From: Halichoerus grypus
Lineage: Eukaryota; Chordata; Mammalia; Carnivora; Phocidae
Assembly (NCBI RefSeq): GCF_964656455.1
Contig: NC_135721.1
Coordinates: 53,451,530 to 53,515,529 of the forward strand
DNA: 64,000 nucleotides
Direction: 5' to 3'
The notes beneath the pieces are model-generated. The model was not told where the DNA came from. It made no database searches and saw nothing but the letters and a program-made list of their open reading frames with translations. Of this stretch, positions 1 through 12,299 are shown one piece after another. Position numbers and translations under genes: made by a program. Numbering within the stretch: the stretch's first letter is position 1; each line of letters begins with the position of its first letter.

Positions 1-90
1 GAATGAATGAAAGAACAAACCAGCAAAAGAGATAAAAGGGAACAACCAAAGAAGTAGCAGGAAAACCTGGAGGTATCTTAGAAGCTAAAA

Positions 91-339
91 GAAAAAAGTG
101 TTTGAGATGAACCATGAGAGACGATGGACTCTGAAAAACAAACTGAGGGTTCTAGAGGGGAGGGGGGTGGGGGGATGGGTTAGCCTGGTGATGGGTATTA
201 AAGAGGGCACGTTCTGCATGGAGCACTGGGTGTCATGCACAAACAATGAATCATGGAACGCTACATGAAAAACTAATGATGTAATGTATGGTGATTAACA
301 TAACAATAAAAAATTAAAAAAAAAAGAAAAAAGTGTTTG
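91..339 (+). mobile_element. 5'-truncated L1 3' end with target-site duplication
   Basis: The last ~220 bases of a carnivore-type L1 3' UTR occupy about 105-325, ending in an AATAAAAAATTAAAA-type A-rich tail. The insertion is flanked by the perfect 14-bp direct repeat gaaaaaagtgtttg at 91-104 and 326-339, which marks the target-site duplication. The intact duplication and low divergence suggest a fairly recent insertion. The L1 family assignment is from memory of carnivore L1 tails; no coding sequence is retained. Confidence 0.85.
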
Positions 340-654
340 GAAATGGAATATGGTCAGATATGTTAAATGCTGCCGAAGGGTCCAGGAAGATGATACAGCA
401 ACAAATGCATCACACTTGGCATCATGAGAGTGACTGGTGTTGAAAAGAGCAGTTCCAGTATAGTGGTGGGGGCAGGAGTCAGAATGATTAAGGTTGAGGA
501 GATACTAGAAGAGAAGGAAGTGAGTGAAAATAGAATCAGTAGGTAACTAATTTGAGAAGTTTTGCTGTGAAGAAAAGTATTAGTATAAGACAATTAATAA
601 AGAGGAATATGAGATGAAGGAAGGGTGCATTATTAATTTTTACTCTGGATTTTT
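340..654. other. Unannotated intergenic stretch
   Basis: Purine-rich single-copy-looking DNA. I see no gene, RNA or recognisable repeat here. Confidence 0.5.
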
Positions 655-1640
655 AGTGGTGTATGGATTATCTCCTGCTACAATATTGCTGGTTAACAGT
701 CAACCATAAAACCTTAGTGGCATTTGACAACACACATTTTTTACTTCGCTGGAGTGCTTAGCTAGGTGGCTTTGCTTGATGTCTGGATTTTGGCTGGTTG
801 TTGTCTGATCTAGGCTGGCTTCAGCTGGGATTACTCAAGTAATGTCTCTCATCCTTAGAACATGTCTCTCATCCTTAGAAACCACAGTCTGAAAGCAGAT
901 GATCCTCTATTGGTTAACAGCCTAGTTTAGGTATGTTCTCAAAGTGACAGCTGAAGCACAACATATAAATGGAAATAGACAAGTCCTCTTGAGCCCTGGG
1001 TTCAGAACTGGCACACTGTCACTTTGTCTTCATTCTGTTGACCAAAGCAAGTCAAGAGGCCAGCTAGATTCAAAGGGAAGGTATTCCAATACTACTGCTA
1101 TGAAACAAACTGCCCTAAAACTTGGCAATGTAAAATAACCATTTTATTATCCTTACAATTTCTTTGGGTTATGAATTCAGACAGGGCAGAGTGGGGTTGG
1201 CTTGCCTCTGCTCCATGATGTCTGGAGCCCCAGTTGGTAAGATACAAAGACTAGTGGCTGGAATCATCCAGAGGCATCTGTACTTATGTTTGATAGTGAT
1301 GTTGCTTATTAACTAGAACTACAGCTGGAGCTATTGGCTGGAACACTAGCATGTGGCTTCTCCATGTGGGCTAGGCTTTCTCACAGCTTAACAGAATAAT
1401 TGATTCTCACATGGCAGCTTAGAGCTCTGAAAGCCGATGTCCCAGTGTACAGGGCATAAACCATGTCTTCTTTTATTACCTAGTCTCAGAAGTCATGCAG
1501 TGTCACTTCTGACACATTCTATTGGTTACAAACCAATTCTCAAGCCTTCTCCAGATTCAAGGAGAAGGGAATTATACTCCACTGCTTTTTGGGAAGTGGT
1601 AAATTTGGAGATGGGTACAGGTACATTTATGAGTGTGGGA
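655..1640. mobile_element. Two head-to-tail copies of one old interspersed repeat
   Basis: Two similar blocks, about 655-1100 and 1105-1640, each begin with a segment like 'ccctaaaacttggcaatgtaaaa' and end with an 'ttctattggttac...agattcaagg...gaattatactcc'-like segment. The same family recurs at about 13690-14110. I recognise the pattern as a common ancient mammalian repeat but cannot name the family safely. Chance ORFs here have no recognisable protein similarity. Confidence 0.55.
842..881. repeat. Two-copy 20-bp tandem repeat
   Basis: The 20-mer atgtctctcatccttagaac at 842-861 is followed directly by a second copy identical over its first 19 bases at 862-880. It lies within the first block of the old interspersed repeat. 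Confidence 0.9.
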
Positions 1641-2422
1641 GGGGGAAGAAGAAAGATGCTGTAGTTTACTTCCTAATATTAGTTGTACTTCATTTGGTGT
1701 CGCTTTACCCTGTCTACTCATTCTATCTGAGAGCAGCCAACACAAACTAGAAGGTTCTTTACCCCACAAGAAAAGGAAATGTACTTTTAACATAAGACTG
1801 GAGCCTCCAGGATAAAGAATTTGTCTAAATTGACTCCATCCACGTGATTTTGAGGTTAAGTCCCTGAAGATTCTTGGGCATAGCTGCTGAGAAAGTTTCT
1901 TTACATTTAAAAGCTGCAACAAAGAGAGTATAAATGCAAGTCTCAGCAAGCATGTACTATAGGGGTTGGTTCTCAGTGTTTGACTTAGTGATGCCCAGGG
2001 TCTTCTCCTGAGACATTTCTAGGGTAGCTTTGGTGTCCAGAAACTTCAGTATAGCAATACCTTACCACACTGATTCCAGATTAACTTTGCAAAAGCCTAT
2101 AAGATATTTTAGGTCTTTGAGTTATTTGATTATTCAAATTAATTTTAGCCACAGATGTTCATATAGGATTTCTCTTATTATTTCATTTGTTATATTTAGT
2201 TATAACATGCCATTATTTCAACAAATCACATTTTGAATATGCTAAACCCAAGCATCTGGGAAATAAATGAAACTTTTAAAAGTAGATTTTGCTTTTCCTT
2301 GTGGGTTTTCTGAGCTAAAGCTTTGAAAATAAGCTGACATCTATTGTAAATTTATGCTATATATTTATGGTCTCTAAAACCATACACAATATAATAAATA
2401 CAATACAATGAATTATATAATA
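1641..2422. other. Unannotated intergenic stretch
   Basis: Mixed-composition DNA becoming AT-rich after 2080. Only short chance ORFs occur on both strands; nothing recognised. Confidence 0.5.
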
Positions 2423-2891
2423 CAGTCATTTCTCCACCTTATCTGTAGGGGATATATTCCAAGACCCCCAGTGGATGCCTGAAACCACAGATTATACCAA
2501 ACTCCATACATACTCATGATTTTTCCTATACATACATACCTTTGACAATATTTAATTTATAAATTAGACACAATAAGAGGGTAACAATAATAACTAATAA
2601 TAAAATAGAACAATTATAATAATATACTCTGAAGAAGTTATGTGACTGCGGTGTCTCTCCTACAATATCTTACTGTACTGTGCTCACCCTCCTTTTGTGA
2701 TGATGAGAGACAATAAAAGGCCCGTGTGATGAGATGAAGTGAGGCGCGTGACGGAGGCATGGTGACGTAGTGTTAGGCTACTACTGACTTTCTGACTAGA
2801 CGTCAGGAGGAGAATCATCTGCTTTCGGATTGTGGTTTCCTGAAAGTAACTGAAACCATGAGAAGCAAAACTATGGATGGGGTTACTACAC
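2423..2891 (+). mobile_element. Tigger-group (TcMar) non-autonomous DNA transposon, MER44/Tigger7-like
   Basis: The element starts with cagtcatttctccacc just after a TA and continues with 'ccaagacccccagtggatgcctgaaacc', a signature of a Tigger-derived family. It ends near 2891 with a decayed inverted terminal repeat (ggatggggttactac). The interior contains the diagnostic 'gtgatgagatgaagtgagg' and 'gttaggctactactgac' segments. No transposase is left. The group is confident; the subfamily name is from memory and less certain. Confidence 0.75.
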
Positions 2892-3099
2892 TATATGTAT
2901 TATATATTGATAAAGAATATATCTAAAAACAATTTGATTTTTAAAAGAGAAAGTTTCAATTCTTTTGTGTTATATATTGAATGTAATGAAAAAAATAGAT
3001 GCTAAATTATTGACAAAATATACTATTTGAAGAAGGTGGGATTTTTTTCATGAGGGAGAAGAGGAGTGTTTGAATAAATATCATCAAATATTATCAATA

Positions 3100-3290
3100 T
3101 TTATAAAGCATTTTGTAGCTTAAAAATTTTTTGAATTATTCTCTGTATAGCCTTCTGTTATATGTAAGGCAGGCGTAATTGTTTTATATTCATTTTACAG
3201 ATGTGGAAACAGGATCAGAATATTTAAATGGCTTTAAGAAAGTAAGAAAATGGCAGAGCTATAATTTGAGCCCTGTTTCTATTGCATCTC
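3100..3290 (+). mobile_element. MIR SINE
   Basis: Contains the core-like 'ttttacagatgtggaaacaggatcag' followed by 'aaaatggcagagct...tttgagccctg', the typical second half of an old mammalian MIR on the plus strand. It is heavily diverged. Confidence 0.7.
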
Positions 3291-3299
3291 ACTAAATGG

Positions 3300-5814
3300 A
3301 TTATGTGTATATATAACAATACACCTAAATTTATATATGTTTATATACAGTATAAGTAATATAGGTCAATTTTATGTAATTCATAATCACATATCTAATT
3401 GTGTATATGTCTATAGAAATGAATATATTAGTAATTATTTAGATTTTAAGCAAAATCACTCACATTTTTATAAATACAGATGTATACTTATTCCTACATT
3501 TTTCCACCTACCCATCAAACTTCCATTTGATATCTGAAAATATGTTTGCATCTGATACACATTTGGATAAGGAGGTATTTAAAAGATTACAGCTAATAAA
3601 AATGCCTTTAGATTTTTGAAAGTCGAACAAACATAGAACCTTAGTGTTCAAACCTGGCATTTTACACACTCTGTTTCAGAACTAAAGGGATTCAGCAGTT
3701 AAAATTCCATGAAAATATATGAGGAGGAGCCAAGACAGAGAAAATAGTGTTTGTATATAAACCACCCTTGACCTGAACAAAGCTTTTGCTAGAAGCTCAA
3801 CATAGAAGACTCATCTGTAGACTCAAGGGCAAAGAACTTAAGAAAAAAACCAATTGGGCAGGCATTTACCAGATGGCATGTGGGTGTTAAGTGGAAAGGA
3901 GCTAATAGATGTGGGTGAAGCAGAGTGGGTCTCCCGGATTAGCTACTTTCTAATATGGATCCAGCAGAAGGACAGGGCAAGGAGGAAAGAAAGTCAACAA
4001 TACCAAACCATAAGAGCTCGGGCCTAAACTCACAAAAGGCAAAAATACTTTTTTTTTTTTTTCTCCAAAAGAACCTTGATATCTGAGGAGTAAAGTCAAA
4101 AAAGGACTTACAGTAATTCATTAATGTCTCAAACCCATGACCAAGTTAATGTACCTTTGTCTCACCACTCCTCTAGAATTCTAAGAAGCTATTCATTGTA
4201 AGACAAAGGAACAATTTAGTAATAGTCTTTGTGGAGAAAAATGCTATATTAAATGCACACAATGAATCTGGGACATAGTCTGGTTGCAGAAATGTGAAAA
4301 TGGATGTGTGTTGGGGGGGGTGGTAGAACATCTTAAAATCAAGGAAATAAATTTTTGACTTGAACACTTAGGTTAAGAGAAAGATGTATTTAGTGAGTGA
4401 ATAGTACTCAAACGATAACAAGTTTTAACAGAGAGCAGACTTTCAGTGAGGTACAATTAAACAAACAGTTAAATAATCTCACATACAAGTGCTTAAACAA
4501 GCAAACAATCACAGACTGCCTTGATCACTGCTCAGTGCACAGAGCATGAGTCAGAAGAAATTATTTCAGCACCACTGAAGGGAAAAGCCATGTTGTGCTC
4601 AATTCTGGTTGACTTATTGCAAATAAGGATATCAGAGAAAATGAGAAGTTTATGGCAGAAGGTAAGATAAAGTTATTCAGTGACTCAAGGAAATTAATTA
4701 TAGAGGAAAAGCTCAAAAACTAGGTGCGTCTGTGATGACCTCATTGAGGAAAGCAAGGATGACAGGTGTTGCAAGGGTGGATACCCTGAAGGGATCTACA
4801 TTTATAACAACTAAAAAGGGAAGTATAAAATCCCCAAGAGAGGCAAGCATGAGCAAAATTTAATTGATATCTCTCATCCACCCCTTGATATTAGTTAATA
4901 CTGGAAAGAAAGAGTTTTGAGAAGTGATTAAGATGAATACAAACTGTCCAAATATGGACCTGATTAAGAATTCAGAGGGAGAAAAATAAGCTCTTATGAA
5001 GGAACATCTTTTATAATTTTACTTTTTCTGGAATTTTGCTGACCCCCAATGAATATTTAAGGAGAAAAAAATATACCCTTATCTTGTCTGGAACTGGTAT
5101 GTGAATTCAAGCTCTAAGTTTTAATATCAGGCAAGGCTTTTTTCTTTGTTTATTCTTGTGATTAAAATATTACATGAAATGAAACCTAAGTAGTGTGTTA
5201 TAACTGCTGTTCAGATGCCACATTTCAGTTATTATATGCCGTACTTTACGACTCTCAGAAGCCTTTGAGATTAGACCTGTGTGAGGTCGTCAGGTGTCTG
5301 CTCCATCTCTCACTTAACTTGTTTGTACCTGATCACAGTGATTTGAGCTCTCAGTGGAGGAGAACAGAAGGAAAAAAGTGCTCAAACTTTATAAACACAG
5401 AATACAGATTAATAGCTAAAGTAAATGTTCATTTGACATAAAATGTTGATCAGGATGTCTCTTCAGAATATTTCTGCACTAGCCTTGGCATTCAAGATGC
5501 ATATTTGGATTCTATTAAAAAGAACCCTCAAGAAAGCCCAGAATTTACCTAGGAAAAAACTAGCAAAACGCGAAATGCCCTTAAGCCTCACCATTCTGTA
5601 ATTGCAACAGTAATGGCCGATATCCTTGCAGTTAGAAGGGCTTTTCTTAGAACAATATTACACCCAGAAACCTTAATGAGAGGAATGCATATTCTATTTC
5701 CTAAAAATTTTAAACTTCTGTATAACCAAAGGCAATATTAACAGAGTTGAGAGAAAAAATGCCAAAATATAGGTTTAAGCCTATATAAAATGTTATCTTA
5801 ATATAAAAGGCTAC
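3300..5814. other. AT-rich intergenic stretch
   Basis: About 2.5 kb without a recognisable gene or repeat. It holds a T-run at about 4050-4063 and a G-run near 4314-4321. Open frames here are all under 85 codons and resemble no protein I know. Confidence 0.5.
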
Positions 5815-6420
5815 TATCTTAATATATAGAAGCTCTTGCAAATCAAAAAAGATTGATAATTGTGGGAGAAAATGGACAAGTAATAGATATAAAACAGATG
5901 CTCAACTACTAATCAAAACAATGTAAAATGAAATTACAAAATAATATGTTTTGCCTCTCGTAAAATGAATTGTTAGTAATCTGAACTGAGCAGGGTGTGG
6001 GGGGCAATGACAAACTCTCTTAGATGAGAAATGAGATTTTAAATTAGAACATTTTTAGAGGGTGATTTAATAAGATAAATAAAAAATTTAAATTTATAAA
6101 TTTTGCCTCAGCAATTCTACTGTTAGGAATATACTCCAATGAAATAATTAGACAAGTACACAAAATTTGTGTGTACATATGTGGAAATTTTATAATAAGG
6201 AAATAATACAGATAGACTGAAAATAACCTTAATGTTTATCAGTCAAGTTTGGTTAAATAAAGAATGGTAGAGTTATAAAACGGAATACGGCAAAGCCTTC
6301 AAAAGGATAAAGTGATTATTATGTAGAGTTTTCCCTGAATGCAAGCATGGTTGGACACTAGGATATTGAGTAATATAATTTTCGATATTAATGTATGAAA
6401 AGATCATATATCTATAAATG
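5815..6420 (+). mobile_element. Old L1M fragment (ORF2 end and 3' UTR)
   Basis: Degenerate text such as 'gaagctcttgcaaatcaa', 'aatggacaagtaatag' and 'cagcaattctactgttaggaatatactcc' follows the order of the end of L1 ORF2 and its 3' region. Many frame breaks are present, so it is not coding. Confidence 0.65.
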
Positions 6421-6500
6421 TTTTTATAGATTGAATAATGCCCCCCACAAAGGAGTTTCAGGCAATGTGACCATGGAGGCAGGGATTAGAAAGACAGCCA
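6421..6500 (+). mobile_element. Short MLT1-like LTR fragment
   Basis: 'attgaataatgccccccac' and 'gaccatggaggcagggattag' resemble parts of the MLT1 group of MaLR LTRs. Only about 80 bases are recognisable, so the call is tentative. Confidence 0.35.
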
Positions 6501-6504
6501 AGAT

Positions 6505-6640
6505 AGGATTGTAATTCTACAGAGAAGCAAACTGAGCCTCAGAGAGGCCATGTAAATTTCCCAAGGTCATATAGTGACTAATAAGTGACAGAACTTGGAT
6601 TCCAACCAGGTGATCTGACTTCAGAATGTCCTTGTTCGTG
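6505..6640 (+). mobile_element. MIR SINE
   Basis: 'gagaagcaaactgagcctcagagaggcc' followed by 'cccaaggtcatatagtgactaataagtgacagaacttgg' is the classic MIR core on the plus strand. Confidence 0.85.
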
Positions 6641-6840
6641 GGCGTAGGATAGTATGAGTTCAAGGTTCAAATGATTGGCTGCTCTTTATTGAGCATCTAT
6701 CTATGTGTGTGTCATACACCAAGCAAGCTCTGCCCTTGGGAAAGGTAATCACTTCTGAGATGTATATGTATTAATATTATATGTTATATATTAATATATA
6801 ATACATTAAAAAAGGAAATAGCTTTCCTTTTTAATTACTA

Positions 6841-7071
6841 CATAGCATTTTTTTCTTTTTTTTTTTTAAGATTTTATTTATTTATTTGATGTAGAGAGAG
6901 ACAGCAAGAGAGGGAACACAAGCAGGGGGAGTGGGAGAGGGAGAAGCAGGCTTCCCGCTGAGCAGGGAGCCCGATGCAGGGCTCGATCCCAGGACCCTGA
7001 GATCATGACCTGAGCTGAAGGCAGTCGCTTAACCAACTGAGCCACCCAGGTGCCCCCATAGCATTTTTTTC
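6841..7071 (-). mobile_element. CAN-SINE with 15-bp target-site duplication
   Basis: A nearly full-length minus-strand CAN-SINE at about 6856-7056: T-run and AAGATTTTATTTATTT tail complement on the left, and the tRNA-derived head (gccacccaggtgcccc) on the right. It is flanked by the perfect 15-bp repeat catagcatttttttc at 6841-6855 and 7057-7071. It split an older L2 copy, since L2-like sequence continues after 7071. Confidence 0.95.
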
Positions 7072-7330
7072 AACACTTACTTATGCCAGATGTTATATTA
7101 GGTGCTGGAATGTAGCAATGAACAAGAAAGGGAGGTTCTGTACCTCTGGAGCGTAGAGGAGATAGACAGTGAATCCCTAAATGACCTCAGCCAGGCAAAG
7201 AGAAGGGGTAAGAACATTCCAGGCAGTAGGAATAGCATGGGCATTGGGCAGGAAAGGTGTGCAAGGACAAATCCCTGTAGATCACAGGGTTGTCTCCTTG
7301 AAGAGGAAATAGAGAAAGCATTGAGTTCCC
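7072..7330 (-). mobile_element. L2 LINE fragment, reverse orientation
   Basis: 'caacacttacttatgccagatgttatattaggtgctggaatgtagcaatgaac' matches the reversed L2 3' end, followed by a 'gaacattccaggcagtaggaatagc'-like segment. It continues the element interrupted by the CAN-SINE on its left. The open frame across it is fortuitous. Confidence 0.65.
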
Positions 7331-7569
7331 ATAGGATTTAATAAAAATCCCACAAGTTCTTACTCAACATATCCCATTTTAATGATTAGCTTCATGAGGT
7401 CAATCTCTTAAAATAGAGGACTATAACATATTCCTTTGTTATAACACTATAGTTTGTCATCATGGGATTATTTTAATTAAAGTACTTGAATAAACCTTAA
7501 TTGTTAAGTATTTAATTAAAGTATTTGATTCAAATCAAATCAGAGAAATCAGATTTCTCTAATATTCTT

Positions 7570-7765
7570 AAAATACACAATTCACACACTCACGCTGATA
7601 CGTTCTCACACCTGTACATAGGCAGTAACACACACTTACACACATGCTCACAGGCATTCCCTCATACACATTTACATGCTCTCATGCATATTCATATGCA
7701 GTAGAGCACCCTGACACTCACATACAATCATATAAACCCACACATGCTCACACACTCATCTCACA
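7570..7765. repeat. Degenerate CA-rich array (CTCACACATG-type)
   Basis: Irregular, imperfect repetition of units such as 'acacactcac', 'cacatgctcacac' and 'catacacatttacatgctc' over about 195 bases. The units vary in length, as in an old decayed minisatellite or microsatellite. Confidence 0.75.
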
Positions 7766-7789
7766 AAAACCCACATGAGGGAGGGTGCA

Positions 7790-8560
7790 CAACTCATTTA
7801 CTCAATATTTTAACAAATACTTACTGATCACCTGCCAAGTGCCTAGAGATAGAACAAAAAACAGGATTCATCTCTGCCCTCATAGGGCTGACCTTCTAGT
7901 GGGAGGTACAGAGACTGAACAAGACAACAAAAAGTGCAGATTATAATTCCAGGTTGTAATGAGCACTATGGAGAAAATAAGTCAGGTGATGAGACAATAA
8001 CTAGAGGGCAGATGATTTAGGACATGTGGAGAAGGCTTCTCTGGAAGAGGACAATTGAACTGAGGCCTGAATGACAATAATGAGCCAGTCATTCAGAGAA
8101 AGGGAGAAAGACCAGTGCAGGCTGAGAGAAGAGCAAGTGCTTGGAGAAAGGGCTTGGTGTAGACGAGGAACCAGAATGTGATCTTATGGCTGAACTTTAG
8201 TGAGCAAATTGATAGTGAAATAAGAGCTAGGAAGGGACACAGAAGTTAAATTAGGACAGCCCTTATAACCACGGGGCTGCATTGAGATTTATTCTAAGAA
8301 CAAACAGAAATAACGGACAGTGTGTAAGTGTCCCCACTTGATAGGATTTGTAGTTTTACAAGTCCTCTCTGGCTACAATATGAGGAATGGACTAGACAGG
8401 ACAAGGGTGGAAGCTAGGGACCCATGGGGAGGTGGATGCAATTGGCCAGGAGAGAGTGATGATGGTGGTACGGGCATGAGTGGTCACCGTGGAACTGAGG
8501 AGAATGTCATGGATTTAAGTGCATGTTGGAAGTAAGAAAACCAGGACTTTGTCAAAGCTT
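7790..8560 (-). mobile_element. L2 LINE, reverse orientation
   Basis: Starts with 'actcatttactcaatattttaacaaatacttactgatcacctgcc', the reverse complement of the L2 3' terminus. It then follows the L2 order ('ctgccctcatagggctgaccttctagtgggagg', 'gagcactatggagaaaataa', 'gaaggcttctctggaagagg', 'ctgaggcctgaatga'). Diverged and non-coding. Confidence 0.75.
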
Positions 8561-8669
8561 TGATGAGGTGATGAGATAGGATAGGGTTAAGGATGCCTTC
8601 CAGGTGTTCTGCTTGAGCACCTGAGAACACTGTGGTAGCTGGCCTTTATTTAATCACTGTCTCTGTCAT

Positions 8670-8910
8670 AGTAATGGCTTCTATTTATCCAATGCTTACT
8701 GTGTGCCAAGTATGCGCTTTATATGTATTATCTCATTTATTCTTTACAACATCTCTATAAAGTAGGCCCTATTATTATCTCTGCTTAGAAATGAGGAAAC
8801 TAAGGCTCAGTGAGGTTCACTTCCTCAGTTTCAAGGACTCATATGTAAGTGTTGGAATCAGAATTCAAATGCAAAAACTCTGAACCCAGAGTCACCTCAG
8901 TGAGGAATTG
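8670..8910 (+). mobile_element. MIR SINE
   Basis: Near full-length MIR: 'tgcttactgtgtgccaagtatgcg', 'tattatctcatttattctttacaac', 'gaaatgaggaaactaaggctcagtgagg' appear in the expected order on the plus strand. Confidence 0.88.
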
Positions 8911-11127
8911 AGTAACCATTATTTCAGAAACCTATCACTTCACATTTGAATTGCCAAGATCTTTATTACTAGTTTCTCTTTTGTCCTCAAGTTGACTCAA
9001 ATGGTGATCAGTTCACTACAGTTTGTATCCTTGCTGTAGACTTAGAAGAACAAGTGAAGTGCTGACCATTTATTTTTCTACTTATGCTGTGAAAAGGTAG
9101 TACAGGTGGATTAGAATTATAAATGGAAATGAAGTTTGAGGATTATATTTGGATTATACTTTATCTCTAATTAATATAAATGAGAGATGTAGTCATATAA
9201 AATTGCATCTGTATCAAATGAATAATTTCAGAGATGAGTGCTTTGGGTATAATTTTTCCCCCATTACTAATTAGGGGTGGGGGCACACTGTTGACATGAA
9301 TCAGAACCTACTATTAAATATGATATTGCTCCTACTCAATTGGATTGTTCCTTTTCTGGTACTTCTAGGACCATCCCCTTCCCCATTCCGCAATGTGCAT
9401 ATCCTTGACTCATGATCCTCCTTTCTTCACACTTACTCCTGATATCATCAGTTCTCACCATCTGGCCAGTCCTGACCCTCTGTGCCATTGACCTCTCTCA
9501 GAGCTCTGTGTAGCATTTCTTGTCCACTGGCTCCAGGCAGGAGGGAGAGAGAAGGAAGAGTGAACTCTAGAGGGCAGAGTGGTGAGAGATGATGAAGATG
9601 ATGATGATAATGATGATGACTAGGTGTAAGGGGAGACAAGCCAGATTCAAGGTCCTATTTAAGATATTTAAGGAAAATCCTTAATCCGCACTATCCATGT
9701 GGGCCCTGTGAGCTTGGAGACAAATCTATACTCAGATCCTGAACACTGAACTGTTACAGCTTATAGCCATCCACTGTTCTGTGCTCAAGTGAATGTGTGT
9801 AATTACACAGACATTACATAGGGACAATAATCCCTATATCCATCACTCTAAATATAAGCCCCATCCCTTGTATATAAGGATGACAAGCATAATCCCACCA
9901 GAGACAGTCCTGGGAGGCCAGAGAAGCCACAGAGTTTGCTTGGCTGGATGGTATATAGGATAAAATGGGGGAAAGAAGTCCTAACCCAGTACGTACTGTT
10001 CAGATTTCTAAACAAAATAGGCTTAGGTGCTAATCTAACCTAATCTTTACACTATGTCTGACCCTCCCAACTCCCACCCCTATATCATGATGTCTCTCTT
10101 AGTGAATAAAACAGGCAGCAGAAACATGAGGTGAGAATACAAGGGAAGCAAAAACAGGAGAGAGGGAGGAGGTGAAAGACACAGATCAATTAATCCTCCC
10201 ATTTTTTTAAATCAGAGAAAACCTTGGCATTCAGTGATGATGAATCAATGCTGCTGACAGATACATCATGTTAGGATCTCAACAATCTAATTCTTCCATC
10301 AACAGAAAAGGCAAGTAATTACCACATTATCAAGAGGCTTAACAAATACAGGAGGGAATGCCACACAAGTACTAGTGCTGCATTATCTGACTCATCCTGT
10401 TTAAGACTTAGCACCATGTTCTGAACTGATCAGCACTCCTGGGGAGTGGGTAGCAGAGTAGGTTAAAATCCTGTGGGGAAATCCTTTTTAGGAGAGAAAT
10501 GTCTTTTGATTAGAAAAACAAAATAAAAAAAAATATGAAGGGTCCTTTCAGTTGTGGAAAGACAGGCCTTAGGACATGGCCAGTTGTGAGATAAGGGTAA
10601 ATAAAGAAAGCATTGCCTTGTTCCTCATAATGAAATGGGAAGAATTTTTAATTTTTCAGGGACATGAGAGAGGGACAGCTCATCTTGTGGACATTCCAGA
10701 GATGAAAGGAGAAGGAGGAAGATAACGTTCAAGGAAAAGTCACAAAATGACTAATTCTCAATAGCACAAATAGCCAAAGAACTTTCAAGAACATCAGTGT
10801 CTAATATTAATCTTATCTGTTGTGCTATAACTAAGTGTAACTACTCACCAGATCAACAATAAAAATCTATTGCACATAACTATCTTTGGTAACTGCTTTG
10901 TTTGGATTGTGTTTTGGAGAATTTAAAAGGGGGTTCTGATCTCTGTTGAGCCAACTAAAGAAAGAGAGCTTCTACAAGAGGTCAGAGATAAATGAGTTAA
11001 AATTCAGCAGAAGCAAAAAACTAGATGTGACTGTAAGAAATAAGTTTCAGAGGATCCTCAAAGAGACACACTGTGGTACACACTGAATTTCCCACAAATG
11101 GGAGATGGAATTTAACATTAGAACTCA
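8911..11127. other. Intergenic stretch with a GAT microsatellite
   Basis: No gene recognised. The only notable feature is the short imperfect (GAT)n tract at about 9587-9619 (gatgatgaagatgatgatgataatgatgatgac-like). A 63-codon minus-strand frame across it is low-complexity histidine coding and is not a gene. Confidence 0.55.
9587..9619. repeat. (GAT)n microsatellite
   Basis: About 33 bases of GAT triplets with a few interruptions (one GAA, one AAT). Confidence 0.9.
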
Positions 11128-11339
11128 TAAAGCTAGGGGTGCCTGGGTGGTTCAGTCAGTTAAGCCTCTGACTCTTGATTTCAGCTCAGGTCCTGATCTC
11201 AGGGTTGTGAGCTCGGGCCCCACTTTGTGCTCAGCACTGGGCATGGAGCCTGCTTAGGATTCTCTCTCTTCCTTTCCCTCTGACTCTACCCCCTCCCTCT
11301 CTCCCTCTTTAAACAAAAATAAATAAATTGTAAGGCTAG
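11128..11339 (+). mobile_element. CAN-SINE (older subfamily)
   Basis: Plus-strand CAN-SINE at about 11136-11330: head 'ggggtgcctgggtggttcag', box-B-like 'gggttgtgagctcgggcccc', pyrimidine-rich tail and AAAAATAAATAAATT. It is flanked by the imperfect 9-bp repeat taaagctag / taaggctag. Confidence 0.9.
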
Positions 11340-11389
11340 AAGACTGAGGCTTACATCTGAGTTATATTGCATACATCAAAAAATTGTTT

Positions 11390-12290
11390 AATCTGTCCCA
11401 TTTTTAGAATAGCTTGAAAGGGAAATAAATTAAATACCCAACAATAGATGATTAAGAAAAAATGATAATGCATCTGCTAGATGAAAAATTATGTAGTCAA
11501 TAAAATAATATTTACAAGGGATTTAAAATGAAATGATAAAAGGTTTTGGTATGTTGTTTAAGATGAAAATAAATGATATTAATTGTATATGTGGTATGAT
11601 TGGAACTCTGCATTACCTAAATTCATCCTAGGAATACAGAGATGACTTGATTCTAAGAAATTTATTAATGTGCTTTCACCAGTTAATACATCAAAGGAGG
11701 AAAATGCATTCATTTCCATAGATACTAAAAATACAGCATGCATTCTTTATTTTTATAATTCATTAACATAATAATAGATGGATACTTCCTTAACATGATT
11801 TTCTACCTTAGGCCAAAACCAGGATCTTGCTTAATGTTGGATAACTAGATACATTCCTATTAAAGTCTAGGAACAATTTAATATTATTCAAGCTGTACTA
11901 ACTAGCCAGTGCAATAGGCTAGAAAACTAACAAATATATATAACCTAGGTATATGTCAATAAAGAACTGATTAAGTAAATGATAGAACACACATACAGTA
12001 GACTACTAGGGGGCATCTGCAAATAAGAGACTAATATCATATTGTTAAAATAAAAGTGAAAATGTATAGAGCACGTAAAACATTGTATATAGACTGCTTC
12101 TATTTGTATAAGGAAAAAAAGCAAGTTTGTATATACACAGACTGTTTAGAAAAGGAGAAGATTTGAAACAGATAATCAGAGGAGGAGTAGGAATCTGGAA
12201 GTCTGGGATGGGAAGGAAATTTTTCACATAAATCCTTTTTTTCTATTTGCATTTTTGATTTGTAAGTATTACTTTTTTAATTAAAAGGAA
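11390..12290 (+). mobile_element. Old L1M fragments (ORF2 to 3' UTR)
   Basis: Segments similar to 'aattcatcctaggaatacagagatg', 'agaaatttattaatgtgc', 'aggccaaaaccaggatcttgcttaatg' and a 3'-UTR-like end ('gactgcttctatttgtataagg') run in L1 order with large deletions. No frame is intact. Confidence 0.6.
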
Positions 12291-12299
12291 CTAAGAATT

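Noticed and set aside
7570..7765. Possible CRISPR-like or satellite array
   Set aside because: Units are irregular, CA-rich and of variable length with no spacers; this is mammalian DNA, so a decayed simple repeat is the sensible reading.
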